This document shows positions 49,229-57,004 of a stretch of 64,000 nucleotides of DNA, piece by piece (the first letter of the stretch is position 1; every line of letters starts with the position of its first letter). The DNA lies in assembly GCF_001049755.1 (NCBI RefSeq), contig NZ_CVLB01000003.1:248001-312000 (forward strand). Reading direction: 5' to 3'. Made by a program: the position numbers and the translations under genes. This stretch comes from Brachyspira suanatina. Lineage in GTDB: Bacteria > Spirochaetota > Brachyspiria > Brachyspirales > Brachyspiraceae. The notes under the pieces were generated by a model. It saw nothing but the letters and a program-made list of their open reading frames with translations. It made no database searches and was not told the origin of the DNA.

Positions 49229-52003
49229 TTACCAAGACATTTGAAGTCCAAAGCCTATATATAAATCATTTAAAGTAGGATAATTTCCTATTACACTTTT
49301 ATCTAAACTTGTTGGAAGCCTTAAAGCTAATAATATATAAGGTTCGCCTGTTACAATATTCTGATATCCTGATACTGGAATGCTGGCATCAAATCCTACT
49401 TTTAAAGCTGCTGAATGCATATATTCTTTTGAGTAATAAGTAAATCTATATGAAAGAGAACCGAAGAAATTATCAAAATATATATGGCTCAAATTAAAAT
49501 GCGAACTCAAATATCCTAAAAGCTCCACATCGCCGCCTAAAAAATAATTTGATTTATATTTTTTATTCTGAACATAAGCGTAAAACTCTTCAGGTGCTTT
49601 TACTTCGCTTGATCCAAATACTGTAGAAGCACCATCGAATGCAGTATTAGTATCAAAAGCATAAGAACCATAGAAACTAGCTCTTATAGGTACATATCTA
49701 GTTTGAAACTTTGTACTGAAATCTATAGCAAATTTATTGTATCTAATAGAGTATTTAGGTATAACAGTAAGATTTACTAAATCATCTCTATAAGGCTTAT
49801 CAGTTTGTACTCTAAATATCATTGAAGCTTTTAAAGAAACATTTAATGTCCAAGAAGAATATTTCCAATTAAATGCTGCTGATGCATTAGTTTGAGGATT
49901 AACAAATTCAGAAAATAAAGCTCCTGAAACCGAAGGCTCAAGCATAAAATATAATTTATCGCTTTCAGTATTTAGCATAAACTGCATAGCAAGATAAGAG
50001 TTTAATCTCCAATAGTTATGAGTAGAATATACTACATCGCTTTTAAATCCAAAGTATAAAGGGTAAAGCAATTTAAAAGAAGTAACAGTTAATTCAGTCT
50101 GTAAAAAATTAGAAGGTATATCATATCCAATCCAAATTGAAGCAATATTATCAGCAGAAGGTGAGGCTACCACAGATAATATACCAAGCCCATTGATAAA
50201 AAATGGGAAAGTATCGCTCATTTGAGGCAGAGGCACCCACATAGCCCAAGGCTTAAAATATTTAAAACCATTATAATTACCAAGCTCCATTTGAGGAGTA
50301 AATTCATATTTACTTATTGTTTTGTCAGTATATGCGAAATTTTTTGTTATGAATGTATTATCAAAATATTTCATAAGCCTGTCAAATTCTGAGAATCTTC
50401 CTCTATAATAAACACTTCCATTAGCATAGGTTGGAGATAAAACTCCGCCTGAATAGTCTTTAGTATAAAGCTTCATTTGATTATTATTTAAATCAATTTC
50501 ACCTAATTTATAAAATCTGTCATTATTATTGTATGAGAAAAGAAGTTTATTATTCGAATATCTTAAAGTTCTTACATAATTTAAAGTATTATCTTTTGTA
50601 TCAATATATCTTAATGATTTATTATTATAATTGAATATTGCTATATGTTTAATTCCGTTTTCAGTAACTATTAAAGCTATATTATTATCATCTATAACAG
50701 TAGGAGAACTATATCCGAAATTATCATTAGCCTGTAATAAAATTTCTTTTTCATTATTTTCGTTTACATATATTAAAATAGAGTTATGCAAATCTTTTGA
50801 CACACCTATAATACCATTTCTAAAATATCTTGCATACTGCATATCAAACCATTTTCTTTTAGTTCTAGTTCTTTTATTTAGATCATATTCTTTAACTATA
50901 TATTTATAAAGTCCCCCATTAAACATATAAGAAACTATTAAAGCATAATTGCCGTCTTTTGATATATCCAAGCTTTCAGAATATTGATCTATTAAGAATT
51001 CTAATTTCAAATCTTTTTTATTGTTTTGATAGTTTCTTTTTTCTTTGTAGGAATATAAAGCTCCTATATCTCCGTCTATATAATAAACTGTATCATTATA
51101 AGAATTAACATCATTTATAAAAGTTTTTTTATTATTTGCTATTAATTCTTCGCTTGGATTAACATTTTCTAATGCTAATGAATTTTGGAAGTCTGCCCAT
51201 ACTTCTATAAATTCCATTCCATAAACTTTCTTGAAAGCTCCGTAAACTCCTGAGTTATAAATAAGAAATGAAAAGCTAAGACTAGTCTGCATTTTTTTCC
51301 AAAACTCTGTATATTTTTCCATTCCGAATCTATCTTGTAAATATTTTGAGAATAGTCCGCCGTATTCATAATAAACATTTCCATAAGGGCTTTTAGTCCA
51401 AACATAAGAAGCTTGAATAGGAGTTCTGAAATTTCCTTCAAATATATCTTGCCTTAATCTTTGCTTTACCAAAGGATCATTAGCACGTCCGAAACCTGTT
51501 AAACTTTCCATGCTCACAGGGGCACCCTCAATCATAAAAGGCATAGCATTAATATGCACAAATGAAGCCCAATTGCCCAAAACTTTTGTGGAAAGTCCTG
51601 TATTTTCTGAGGCCATAGAAAGTAAATGTGTAAGTTCATGTATAAATGCTGTTTCAAAGTTATTATTATAGCTTGTAAGATTTTCATCCATATTTGTATC
51701 ATATAGTATTAAACTTGAATACGGTATTATCATAGCCACTGAATTAAACATATTTATATCTGGTGTTATTGTTATTGGAATTTTTCCTGCTACTGTGCTA
51801 TTTAAAATTTTTGAATACTTTTCATATATATCATCAGCTACTTTTGCTAGATTTTCTGCTGTTCTTCTTGATTCTATAGGAAATATTATTTCAAATTTTT
51901 TTGTTTGTATAGTATATAGTTTTCTAAATGGTTTAAAAACTTGCGGATAGAGATTAGCCGCTATAATTAATATTAAAGTAAAATATAGAAGAAGTCTTTT
52001 CAT
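49229..52003 (-). CDS. gluzincin-like surface metalloprotease with propeller and beta-barrel end
   Basis: This 924-residue protein has a signal peptide (residues about 1-20, ending AANLYP), then a zinc-protease domain with HELTH (His122, Glu123, His126) and a downstream FMIEGAPVSME Glu (E159) as third ligand, the gluzincin arrangement. About residues 290-560 show repeated 'Y..DG.IGAL' and 'SKDGNYALIVSYMFNGG' blades, a TolB-like propeller. The last 300 residues look like outer-membrane beta strands (alternating aromatic ends, final Trp). Probably a secreted or outer-membrane peptidase. Confidence 0.75.
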   Translation of the reverse strand: MKRLLLYFTLILIIAANLYPQVFKPFRKLYTIQTKKFEIIFPIESRRTAENLAKVADDIYEKYSKILNSTVAGKIPITITPDINMFNSVAMIIPYSSLILYDTNMDENLTSYNNNFETAFIHELTHLLSMASENTGLSTKVLGNWASFVHINAMPFMIEGAPVSMESLTGFGRANDPLVKQRLRQDIFEGNFRTPIQASYVWTKSPYGNVYYEYGGLFSKYLQDRFGMEKYTEFWKKMQTSLSFSFLIYNSGVYGAFKKVYGMEFIEVWADFQNSLALENVNPSEELIANNKKTFINDVNSYNDTVYYIDGDIGALYSYKEKRNYQNNKKDLKLEFLIDQYSESLDISKDGNYALIVSYMFNGGLYKYIVKEYDLNKRTRTKRKWFDMQYARYFRNGIIGVSKDLHNSILIYVNENNEKEILLQANDNFGYSSPTVIDDNNIALIVTENGIKHIAIFNYNNKSLRYIDTKDNTLNYVRTLRYSNNKLLFSYNNNDRFYKLGEIDLNNNQMKLYTKDYSGGVLSPTYANGSVYYRGRFSEFDRLMKYFDNTFITKNFAYTDKTISKYEFTPQMELGNYNGFKYFKPWAMWVPLPQMSDTFPFFINGLGILSVVASPSADNIASIWIGYDIPSNFLQTELTVTSFKLLYPLYFGFKSDVVYSTHNYWRLNSYLAMQFMLNTESDKLYFMLEPSVSGALFSEFVNPQTNASAAFNWKYSSWTLNVSLKASMIFRVQTDKPYRDDLVNLTVIPKYSIRYNKFAIDFSTKFQTRYVPIRASFYGSYAFDTNTAFDGASTVFGSSEVKAPEEFYAYVQNKKYKSNYFLGGDVELLGYLSSHFNLSHIYFDNFFGSLSYRFTYYSKEYMHSAALKVGFDASIPVSGYQNIVTGEPYILLALRLPTSLDKSVIGNYPTLNDLYIGFGLQMSW

Positions 52004-52125
52004 AAATAATTGGATGATAGTATATTATAGTTTAGCATTTTTGCAATAAATTGTTATATATAACTTGATTATAATTAAAAAAAAAATTTAAGAAATAAAA
52101 AATATAAGATTTTAGACTTAAATCA

Positions 52126-52554
52126 TCATAATCGATATTTATTTTTATTTACAATATAAATTCCAAAATAAATTATTAGCAATCCTATAATAATGCTTAA
52201 TATATAAGAAATACTATCAGAAAATGGAAGTTTTATTTTTTGTGGTTCATCAGGATCATACCATAAAGGTAATTCATCGCCTACTTTTCTAAATGGATAA
52301 TGACTTCTTAAAGTAGCATATAATGTTCCATGATTATCAGCTTCATAGCTTATTACCATTGTTTTTTCATATCTAGTTTCTCCAGATTTATATATCCTTT
52401 TTCTTCTATCACACTCTTCAACTACTCCTACAGTATGAATATAATTTTTTGTATCAATAAAAGAAAACAATCCTGCTACACCATTCAAAGTTAAAACTAT
52501 TCCTGCAAAATATATTGCTATTATTTTTATAATTGAAATTTTTTTTCTATTCAT
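52126..52554 (-). CDS. DUF3592-like membrane protein, inverted copy 1
   Basis: This 142-residue protein has a membrane helix near each end (IKIIAIYFAGIVLTLNGVAG and SYILSIIIGLLIIYFGIYIV), and a soluble middle ending ATLRSHYPFRKVGDELPLWY, the pattern of DUF3592. It is about 80 % identical to the opposite-strand gene at 56020-56439. The two lie in inverse orientation 3.5 kb apart. GGAG precedes the ATG. Confidence 0.7.
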   Translation of the reverse strand: MNRKKISIIKIIAIYFAGIVLTLNGVAGLFSFIDTKNYIHTVGVVEECDRRKRIYKSGETRYEKTMVISYEADNHGTLYATLRSHYPFRKVGDELPLWYDPDEPQKIKLPFSDSISYILSIIIGLLIIYFGIYIVNKNKYRL

Positions 52555-52676
52555 TATTAAAACTCCAATATTATTTTTTATTAAAATAACTTTGCATTCT
52601 ATTTAATTTGATATTGTTTTTTCATTAATAAAATTGATAGAAAGTATATTATAATTTTGATTTTTTTCAAATACCT

Positions 52677-53104
52677 ACGCACGGTAAATATAATATATAC
52701 ATAATTTACATTAATTTATTTTTTATTATTCAATATATTAAATTTATTTTTACGTGCGGTAAATGCATTTTTAATTTAAAAAAAAAACTTGGGTGGGCGT
52801 TTACAAATTCTATTTTTGTAATAAAGAAGTTAAAGTTTTAATGTCAAATTTAAATTATAAGGATAGAGGGTGGGCAAATGTAATCAAACTTTAAAACTTT
52901 TATTACATACCCCGCCCTTTAAAATTTATTGCTTTATTTTTCATTTTAGCATTAATTATATTTAAAGTATTATTATGAAATAAAACCCCCACCCAAGATT
53001 TAATTAGATTTAAAAATATTTTAACCGCACGATAAATGCATCTTTATATATTGTTTAAATTATGATTCAAATTTTTTTATGTTTAGAATTATCTTACCGT
53101 GCGT
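52677..53104. repeat. composite palindromic repeat, full copy
   Basis: Same order as at 40647-41073: ACGCACGG ... ACGTGCGG (52677-52759); CTTGGGTGGGCG ... CCCACCCAAG (52788-52997) enclosing AGAGGGTGGGCAAATGTAAT ... ATACCCCGCCCTTT (52865-52920); then CCGCACG ... ACCGTGCGT (53026-53104). It fills most of the 650-base gap between two genes. Confidence 0.8.
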
Positions 53105-53141
53105 ATAATGAAATTTTGTATTTTTTGTTAATACAAAATAC

Positions 53142-53179
53142 AAAAATAAGCAAGCTTAAAATTAAGCTCGCTTATTTTT
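53142..53179. terminator. terminator of the symporter gene
   Basis: AAAAATAAGCAAGCTTA pairs with TAAGCTCGCTTATTTTT, 16 of 17 positions, T-runs on both sides. Confidence 0.85.
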
Positions 53180-53208
53180 ATAAAAAGATAGGAGAAATAT
53201 TTTATAAC

Positions 53209-54390
53209 TTAGCTGATATTTTCTTTTTTAAATATACCCTGAAGTATTAAGGCTAAAGCACCATCTCCTGTAACATTACATGCAGTACCGAAACTATCTT
53301 GTAATGCAAATATAGCAAGTATCAAAGCCGTACCATCATCATTAAATCCTAAAACAGAAATTATTATTCCCAAAGATGCGACTACAGTTCCTCCAGGTAC
53401 ACCAGGAGCACCAACCGCAAATATACCAAGTAATATAACGAATAAAATCATAGTACTAACAGCAGGAAGCTGACCGTATAATATTTTAGATATAGTCATA
53501 ACAAAGAAAGTTTCAGTAAGTACAGATCCGCATAAATGTATAGTTGCTCCCATAGGTATTGCGAAGTTTACAATATCTTTATCTAATGCATCAGATTTGC
53601 TTGCACATTTTAAAGCTACAGGCAAAGTTGCAGCAGATGACATAGTACCAACAGCGGTTAAATAAGCCGGACCATAATGCTTGAATACTCTTGCCGGATT
53701 TTTCTTTGATACAATACCAGCTATAGAATATAAAACTGTAAGCCATATAAAATGTCCTACTATTGCTATGACTATAATTATTAAAAATACAGGTATACTT
53801 TTAATTATAGTACCTTCATATGATAAAGTAGCAAAAGTAGTTCCTATATAAAATGGTAATACTGGTACTACTACATTATTTACTAAAAATAATATTATAT
53901 TATTAAGTTCATCTAGTAGATTTTCAAAGTATTTTGATTTAGTTTTTATAACAGCTACTCCTCCGCATATAGCCAAGAATAATGCAGTTATTACAGGAAA
54001 TATTGGGTTGATATCCAATTTGAATATTATTTCAGGAAGTTCTTTACCGCCTGCAACATTTGAAGCTATATTTAAATTAGGAATTATTATATATCCGGCA
54101 ATAGTGGCAAATAAAGCAGCGCCTACTGAAGAAAAATATGCAAGTGCTAGAATAACTCCAAGCATCTTATTTGCTTTGCTTCCCATTCTAGTAATAGCAG
54201 GAGCAATAAAGCCCAATACAATTAATGGAACCATAAATGATATTACTTGATTAAGTACATATTTAATAGATTGTATGACATTAATTACAGCCTCATTACA
54301 TATCATGCCTATTACAATACCTAAAGCTATGCCTATTGCTAGTTTTATTAATAGGTAGTCTTTTTTAGCTTTTGGTTCTAGATCTTCCAT
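53209..54390 (-). CDS. dicarboxylate/amino acid:cation symporter (DAACS family)
   Basis: This 393-residue transporter has eight or so membrane helices and the DAACS hairpin motifs: GTMSSAATLPVAL (HP1, serine-rich), AIPMGATIHLCGSV and GAPGVPGGTVVASL with CNVTGDGALALIL (HP2/TM8 region). Likely substrates are glutamate, aspartate, serine/threonine or dicarboxylates. I place the start at ATG 54390 (MEDLEPKAKK), with GAGGA 7 bases upstream. An earlier in-frame ATG at 54546 would overlap the riboswitch promoter and is unlikely. Confidence 0.93.
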   Translation of the reverse strand: MEDLEPKAKKDYLLIKLAIGIALGIVIGMICNEAVINVIQSIKYVLNQVISFMVPLIVLGFIAPAITRMGSKANKMLGVILALAYFSSVGAALFATIAGYIIIPNLNIASNVAGGKELPEIIFKLDINPIFPVITALFLAICGGVAVIKTKSKYFENLLDELNNIILFLVNNVVVPVLPFYIGTTFATLSYEGTIIKSIPVFLIIIVIAIVGHFIWLTVLYSIAGIVSKKNPARVFKHYGPAYLTAVGTMSSAATLPVALKCASKSDALDKDIVNFAIPMGATIHLCGSVLTETFFVMTISKILYGQLPAVSTMILFVILLGIFAVGAPGVPGGTVVASLGIIISVLGFNDDGTALILAIFALQDSFGTACNVTGDGALALILQGIFKKENIS

Positions 54391-54424
54391 AAAAATATCC
54401 TCAAAATTTTTATTATTATAAGAT

Positions 54425-54452
54425 AGTATATTCAATTTATATGCATTTGCAA
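54425..54452 (-). promoter_or_regulatory. promoter of the symporter gene
   Basis: On the minus strand: TTGCAA (54452-54447), 16-base spacer, TATACT (54430-54425). Confidence 0.55.
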
Positions 54453-54524
54453 ATAAAATTAAGTTTTTAATAAATTTTTTTATTTTAATTAATATATTAT
54501 ATTTTAAAATTATATTAAAAAAGC

Positions 54525-54553
54525 TTGATAAAAATTTGTTTTTCATATATAAT
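54525..54553 (+). promoter_or_regulatory. promoter of the cobalamin riboswitch transcript
   Basis: TTGATA (54525-54530), 17-base spacer, TATAAT (54548-54553). Transcription should begin near 54560, just ahead of the riboswitch. Confidence 0.75.
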
Positions 54554-54559
54554 GTTATT

Positions 54560-54665
54560 CTGTTTTTATACGGGGGAATGAGGGTGAAAGTCCTTCGCTG
54601 GCACGCAACCGTAAAGTTTAATTTATCAATACTAAATTAACGAAGTCGGATTACCCGCTAATAAA
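54560..54665 (+). ncRNA. cobalamin riboswitch without a downstream gene
   Basis: The plus strand has the conserved cobalamin aptamer pieces in order: GGGGGAATGAGGGTGAAAGT with CC (54572-54592), GCTGGCACGCAACCGTAAAG (54597 on) and, after a variable helix, GAAGTCGGATTACCCGC (54642-54658), the B12-box region. It has its own promoter. Downstream are two small hairpins and a terminator at 54793-54828, but no open frame. The next gene on this strand is a DUF3592-like gene 1.36 kb away, beyond a leftward gene. The radical SAM gene next door is on the other strand. Confidence 0.8.
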
Positions 54666-54792
54666 TAATCAGTCGAGTGCACTAGATTATGTTCTAAACT
54701 TGCGCTCCTATTATTAATTACTTTAAAAATGATTATAACAATATAAATTTGATTGATCTCTTATACATAAATAAACCAAATATCTAAAACTA

Positions 54793-54828
54793 GGCAGGAG
54801 TTAATTTTTTAATTCCTGCCGTATTTTT
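54793..54828. terminator. terminator of the riboswitch transcript, shared with the radical SAM gene
   Basis: GGCAGGAGTTAA / TTAATTCCTGCC, a 12-bp stem with one G-T pair and 4-base loop, followed by GTATTTTT on the plus strand. Confidence 0.85.
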
Positions 54829-55798
54829 AAAAAATATAGTTTATACCTTGAATGATATTTTTTTCTTTCATTCTTTTTGTTATTAGATTTATTATTTCGC
54901 CTTTAGATTTTTTCCATTTTGGAGCGATTAAACTATCCCCTAAACTATCACCCATTAAACGAGCTATTATAATATCTGACCTTGTAAAAGAAATTGCATC
55001 GCTCATTAAATCTATATAAAAATCTTCGTCTAAAGTTGGAAAATTATAATCTCTATACATATTTTCAAAATAAGAATCTTTTACTATATCAAGCTGATGA
55101 AATTTTATAGCATCAATTTTTAAAGCAGATACATCTTTAACAGTTTTTATCATATCATATTTGCTTTCCAATTCTATTGTTTTTTTGTCATCATCATTAA
55201 ATTTTTTAGGCAGTCCGAATATTATATGAGTGCATATTATTATATTACTGTAATCACTTTTTATATGATTTACCGTTTCAGCAAATGATTTGTAATCATG
55301 GCCTCTATTAATAAATTTTGAAGTTTCATCATTAGAAGATTGAAGTCCCATTTCAAGCCAAATTTCCTTACCAGATAAGTAAGATAAATCACTAAGTTCT
55401 TTCAGTACATCATCTTCAAGCATATCGCTTCTTGCTCCGAACATTAAGCCTACACATTCATCAAAATGAACTAACTTATTAGCATATTTCAAAGATTCTT
55501 TGGAGGCTAATGGAGATAATGGTGTGCCTAGCTGAAAATATCCGTAGAATTTTTGATATCTTCCTTTATAGTTTTTTAATCCGTTAATCCATTGATTATT
55601 AATATCTTCTTCTGCTACATAAGGCGGCTTATAGCTATTTAAATTACAGAATCTGCACCCTCCATCATTAGCTTTATGAGCACATCCGAAATCTGTATCT
55701 ATAGAAATTTTTCCTACTTTCACTCCGAATTTATTTTTTACATAATCAGAAAATGAATAGTAATTTTTATTATTTTGTTTATTATCTTTGTTTTGCAT
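54827..55798 (-). CDS. radical SAM protein, TIGR01212/YhcC family
   Basis: This 323-residue radical SAM enzyme has a cluster motif with Cys39, Cys48 and Cys51 (CAHKANDGGCRFC), FYGYFQLGTPLSPLA, EIWLEMGLQSSNDETSKFIN and ICTHIIFGLPKK, all standard for this family. The substrate is unknown, perhaps tRNA or a protein. Its -10 element (TGCTATACT) lies only about 10 bases before the ATG, so the mRNA may be almost leaderless. It is not known to need B12, so the adjacent riboswitch does not obviously relate to it. Confidence 0.9.
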   Translation of the reverse strand: MQNKDNKQNNKNYYSFSDYVKNKFGVKVGKISIDTDFGCAHKANDGGCRFCNLNSYKPPYVAEEDINNQWINGLKNYKGRYQKFYGYFQLGTPLSPLASKESLKYANKLVHFDECVGLMFGARSDMLEDDVLKELSDLSYLSGKEIWLEMGLQSSNDETSKFINRGHDYKSFAETVNHIKSDYSNIIICTHIIFGLPKKFNDDDKKTIELESKYDMIKTVKDVSALKIDAIKFHQLDIVKDSYFENMYRDYNFPTLDEDFYIDLMSDAISFTRSDIIIARLMGDSLGDSLIAPKWKKSKGEIINLITKRMKEKNIIQGINYIF

Positions 55799-56019
55799 AC
55801 TTCTTTTAGTATAGCATAAATTTTCAAAACTGAAAGTATTATAATTTATATTGATTTTTAGTTTTTATATGTTAGAATCCTGATATAAATTTAGGCAGTA
55901 AATACATTTTTATGAAGAAAGAATATTTTTAGTTTTTTGATAAATTTATTTCAAAAGATAATGTGTTTATTAAAGCAATAACAAAAGTAAAATTATTAAA
56001 AAATAGTGTGTGGGTAATA

Positions 56020-56439
56020 ATGAATAGAAAAAAAATTTCAATTATAGAAAAAATATTAATATATTCTGTAGGAATAGTTTTAACTTTTGATGGGGTAGTA
56101 GGATTCTTTTCTTTTATTAATACAAGAAATTATATTCATACTGTAGGAGTGGTTGAAGAGTTAGATAGAAAAAAAATAGTATATAACCCTAGAAAAATTG
56201 GATATAAAAAGGTAATGGTAATAAGATATGAAACTGATAATCATGGAACATTATATGCTACTTTAAGAAGTCATTATCCATTTAGAAAAGTAGGAGATGA
56301 ATTGCCTTTATGGTATGATCCTGATGAACCAAAAAATATAAAACTTCCTTTTTCTGATAGTATTTCTTATATATTAAGCATTGTTATAGGAGTGCTAATA
56401 ATTTATTTTGGACTTTTTATTGTAAATAAAAATAGATAG
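56020..56439 (+). CDS. DUF3592-like membrane protein, inverted copy 2
   Basis: This 139-residue protein is the near duplicate of the 52126-52554 product (shared ending ATLRSHYPFRKVGDELPLWY, then membrane helix). I choose ATG 56020 (MNRKKISIIEKIL) because it matches the start of the paralogue; an upstream frame to 55963 adds 19 residues without support. The pair forms an inverted repeat around the symporter, riboswitch and radical SAM genes. Confidence 0.7.
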   Translation: MNRKKISIIEKILIYSVGIVLTFDGVVGFFSFINTRNYIHTVGVVEELDRKKIVYNPRKIGYKKVMVIRYETDNHGTLYATLRSHYPFRKVGDELPLWYDPDEPKNIKLPFSDSISYILSIVIGVLIIYFGLFIVNKNR

Positions 56440-56736
56440 CTATATTGCTGTTATTATATAAAGTTTATATTTTTAGCTTTATGATTAAGTATATGATATT
56501 TTTATTTCTTAAATTTTTTAAATTATAATTAATATATAACAGTTTATTTATATTTGAGAATTTAATATACATATTTTCTGAATTTCTTAATCCTGATATA
56601 TGTTTAGTATGCAAAATATTATTAAGATACTGTTTACCGATATAACAGGTTAGTTTTATATTAGACTTGCTGCAAATTTAGATAAGAATCTAACTTCAAA
56701 TTATTTTATTTTCAAATGTTATGGCGGCATTTTATA
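56440..56736. other. AT-rich gene-free region upstream of the structured RNAs
   Basis: No gene is seen. TTAGAT-AAGA-ATCTAA (56678-56693) is a possible operator, and a CTGTT/AACAG pair lies near 56621-56647. The promoter of the next RNA begins at 56737. Confidence 0.5.
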
Positions 56737-56765
56737 TTGACAAAATTGATACTAAATAATAAAAT
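56737..56765 (+). promoter_or_regulatory. promoter of the structured RNA locus
   Basis: TTGACA (56737-56742), 17-base spacer, TAAAAT (56760-56765). It would start transcription about 56772, exactly where the first stem begins. Confidence 0.75.
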
Positions 56766-56772
56766 AAAAAGC

Positions 56773-56834
56773 AGATCCCAACAGCAAAATAATATAAATC
56801 CATAAAGACTGGGTTAAATGGAATCTAGTTTTTT
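56773..56834 (+). ncRNA. small structured RNA element, first of a tandem pair
   Basis: AGATCCC (56773-56779) pairs with GGAATCT (56820-56826), one mismatch, and TCTAGTTTTTT follows. Within it, TCCAT (56799-56803) and ATGGA (56818-56822) can also pair as an alternative. AACAGCAA follows the first stem arm, as in the second element. The two share this sequence and the same TCTAGTTTTTTA ending, so they are probably related RNAs. Confidence 0.5.
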
Positions 56835-56854
56835 ATTTTGAAATAATATTTTTT

Positions 56855-56943
56855 AGACACGAACAGCAATTTAATGAAGTTGGTCATAAGAAGGTTCAAA
56901 TCCTTTAGCCATTTTTAATGGTGTATATCGTGTCTAGTTTTTT
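56855..56943 (+). ncRNA. tRNA-like (Y-RNA-like) small RNA upstream of the Ro60-like gene
   Basis: AGACACGA (56855-56862) closes with TCGTGTCT (56928-56935) and a T-run follows (56938-56943). Inside lie a D-arm-like hairpin ATGA-AGTTGG-TCAT (56874-56887), a T-arm-like hairpin GAAGG-TTCAAAT-CCTTT (56890-56906) and a third GCCAT-TTTTA-ATGGT (56908-56922). T-loop TTCAAAT and D-loop GG are the classic tRNA tertiary contacts, but no anticodon arm exists. Bacterial YrlA-type Y RNAs carry such a tRNA-like module and are encoded next to Ro60 homologues, as here. Confidence 0.6.
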
Positions 56944-56944
56944 A

Positions 56945-56984
56945 ATTCTATGCTTATATATTTAATAGGCATAGAATATTTTTT
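56945..56984 (+). terminator. terminator/attenuator directly before the Ro60-like gene
   Basis: ATTCTATGC (56945-56953) pairs with GCATAGAAT (56969-56977) and TTTTTT follows. The start codon is only 21 bases beyond, with AGGAGA between. Expression of the gene must therefore come through this hairpin. Confidence 0.75.
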
Positions 56985-57004
56985 ATTATAGGAGAATTAA
57001 TTTT

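Noticed and set aside
54560-54828. Riboswitch controlling the radical SAM gene or the symporter
   Set aside because: Both flanking genes are on the opposite strand and have their own promoters; the riboswitch transcript ends in a terminator before reaching any plus-strand gene.
56855-56943. Calling the tRNA-like element a true tRNA or tRNA pseudogene
   Set aside because: There is no anticodon arm, the closing stem has 8 bp and is followed by a U-run, and the third hairpin does not fit a variable loop.
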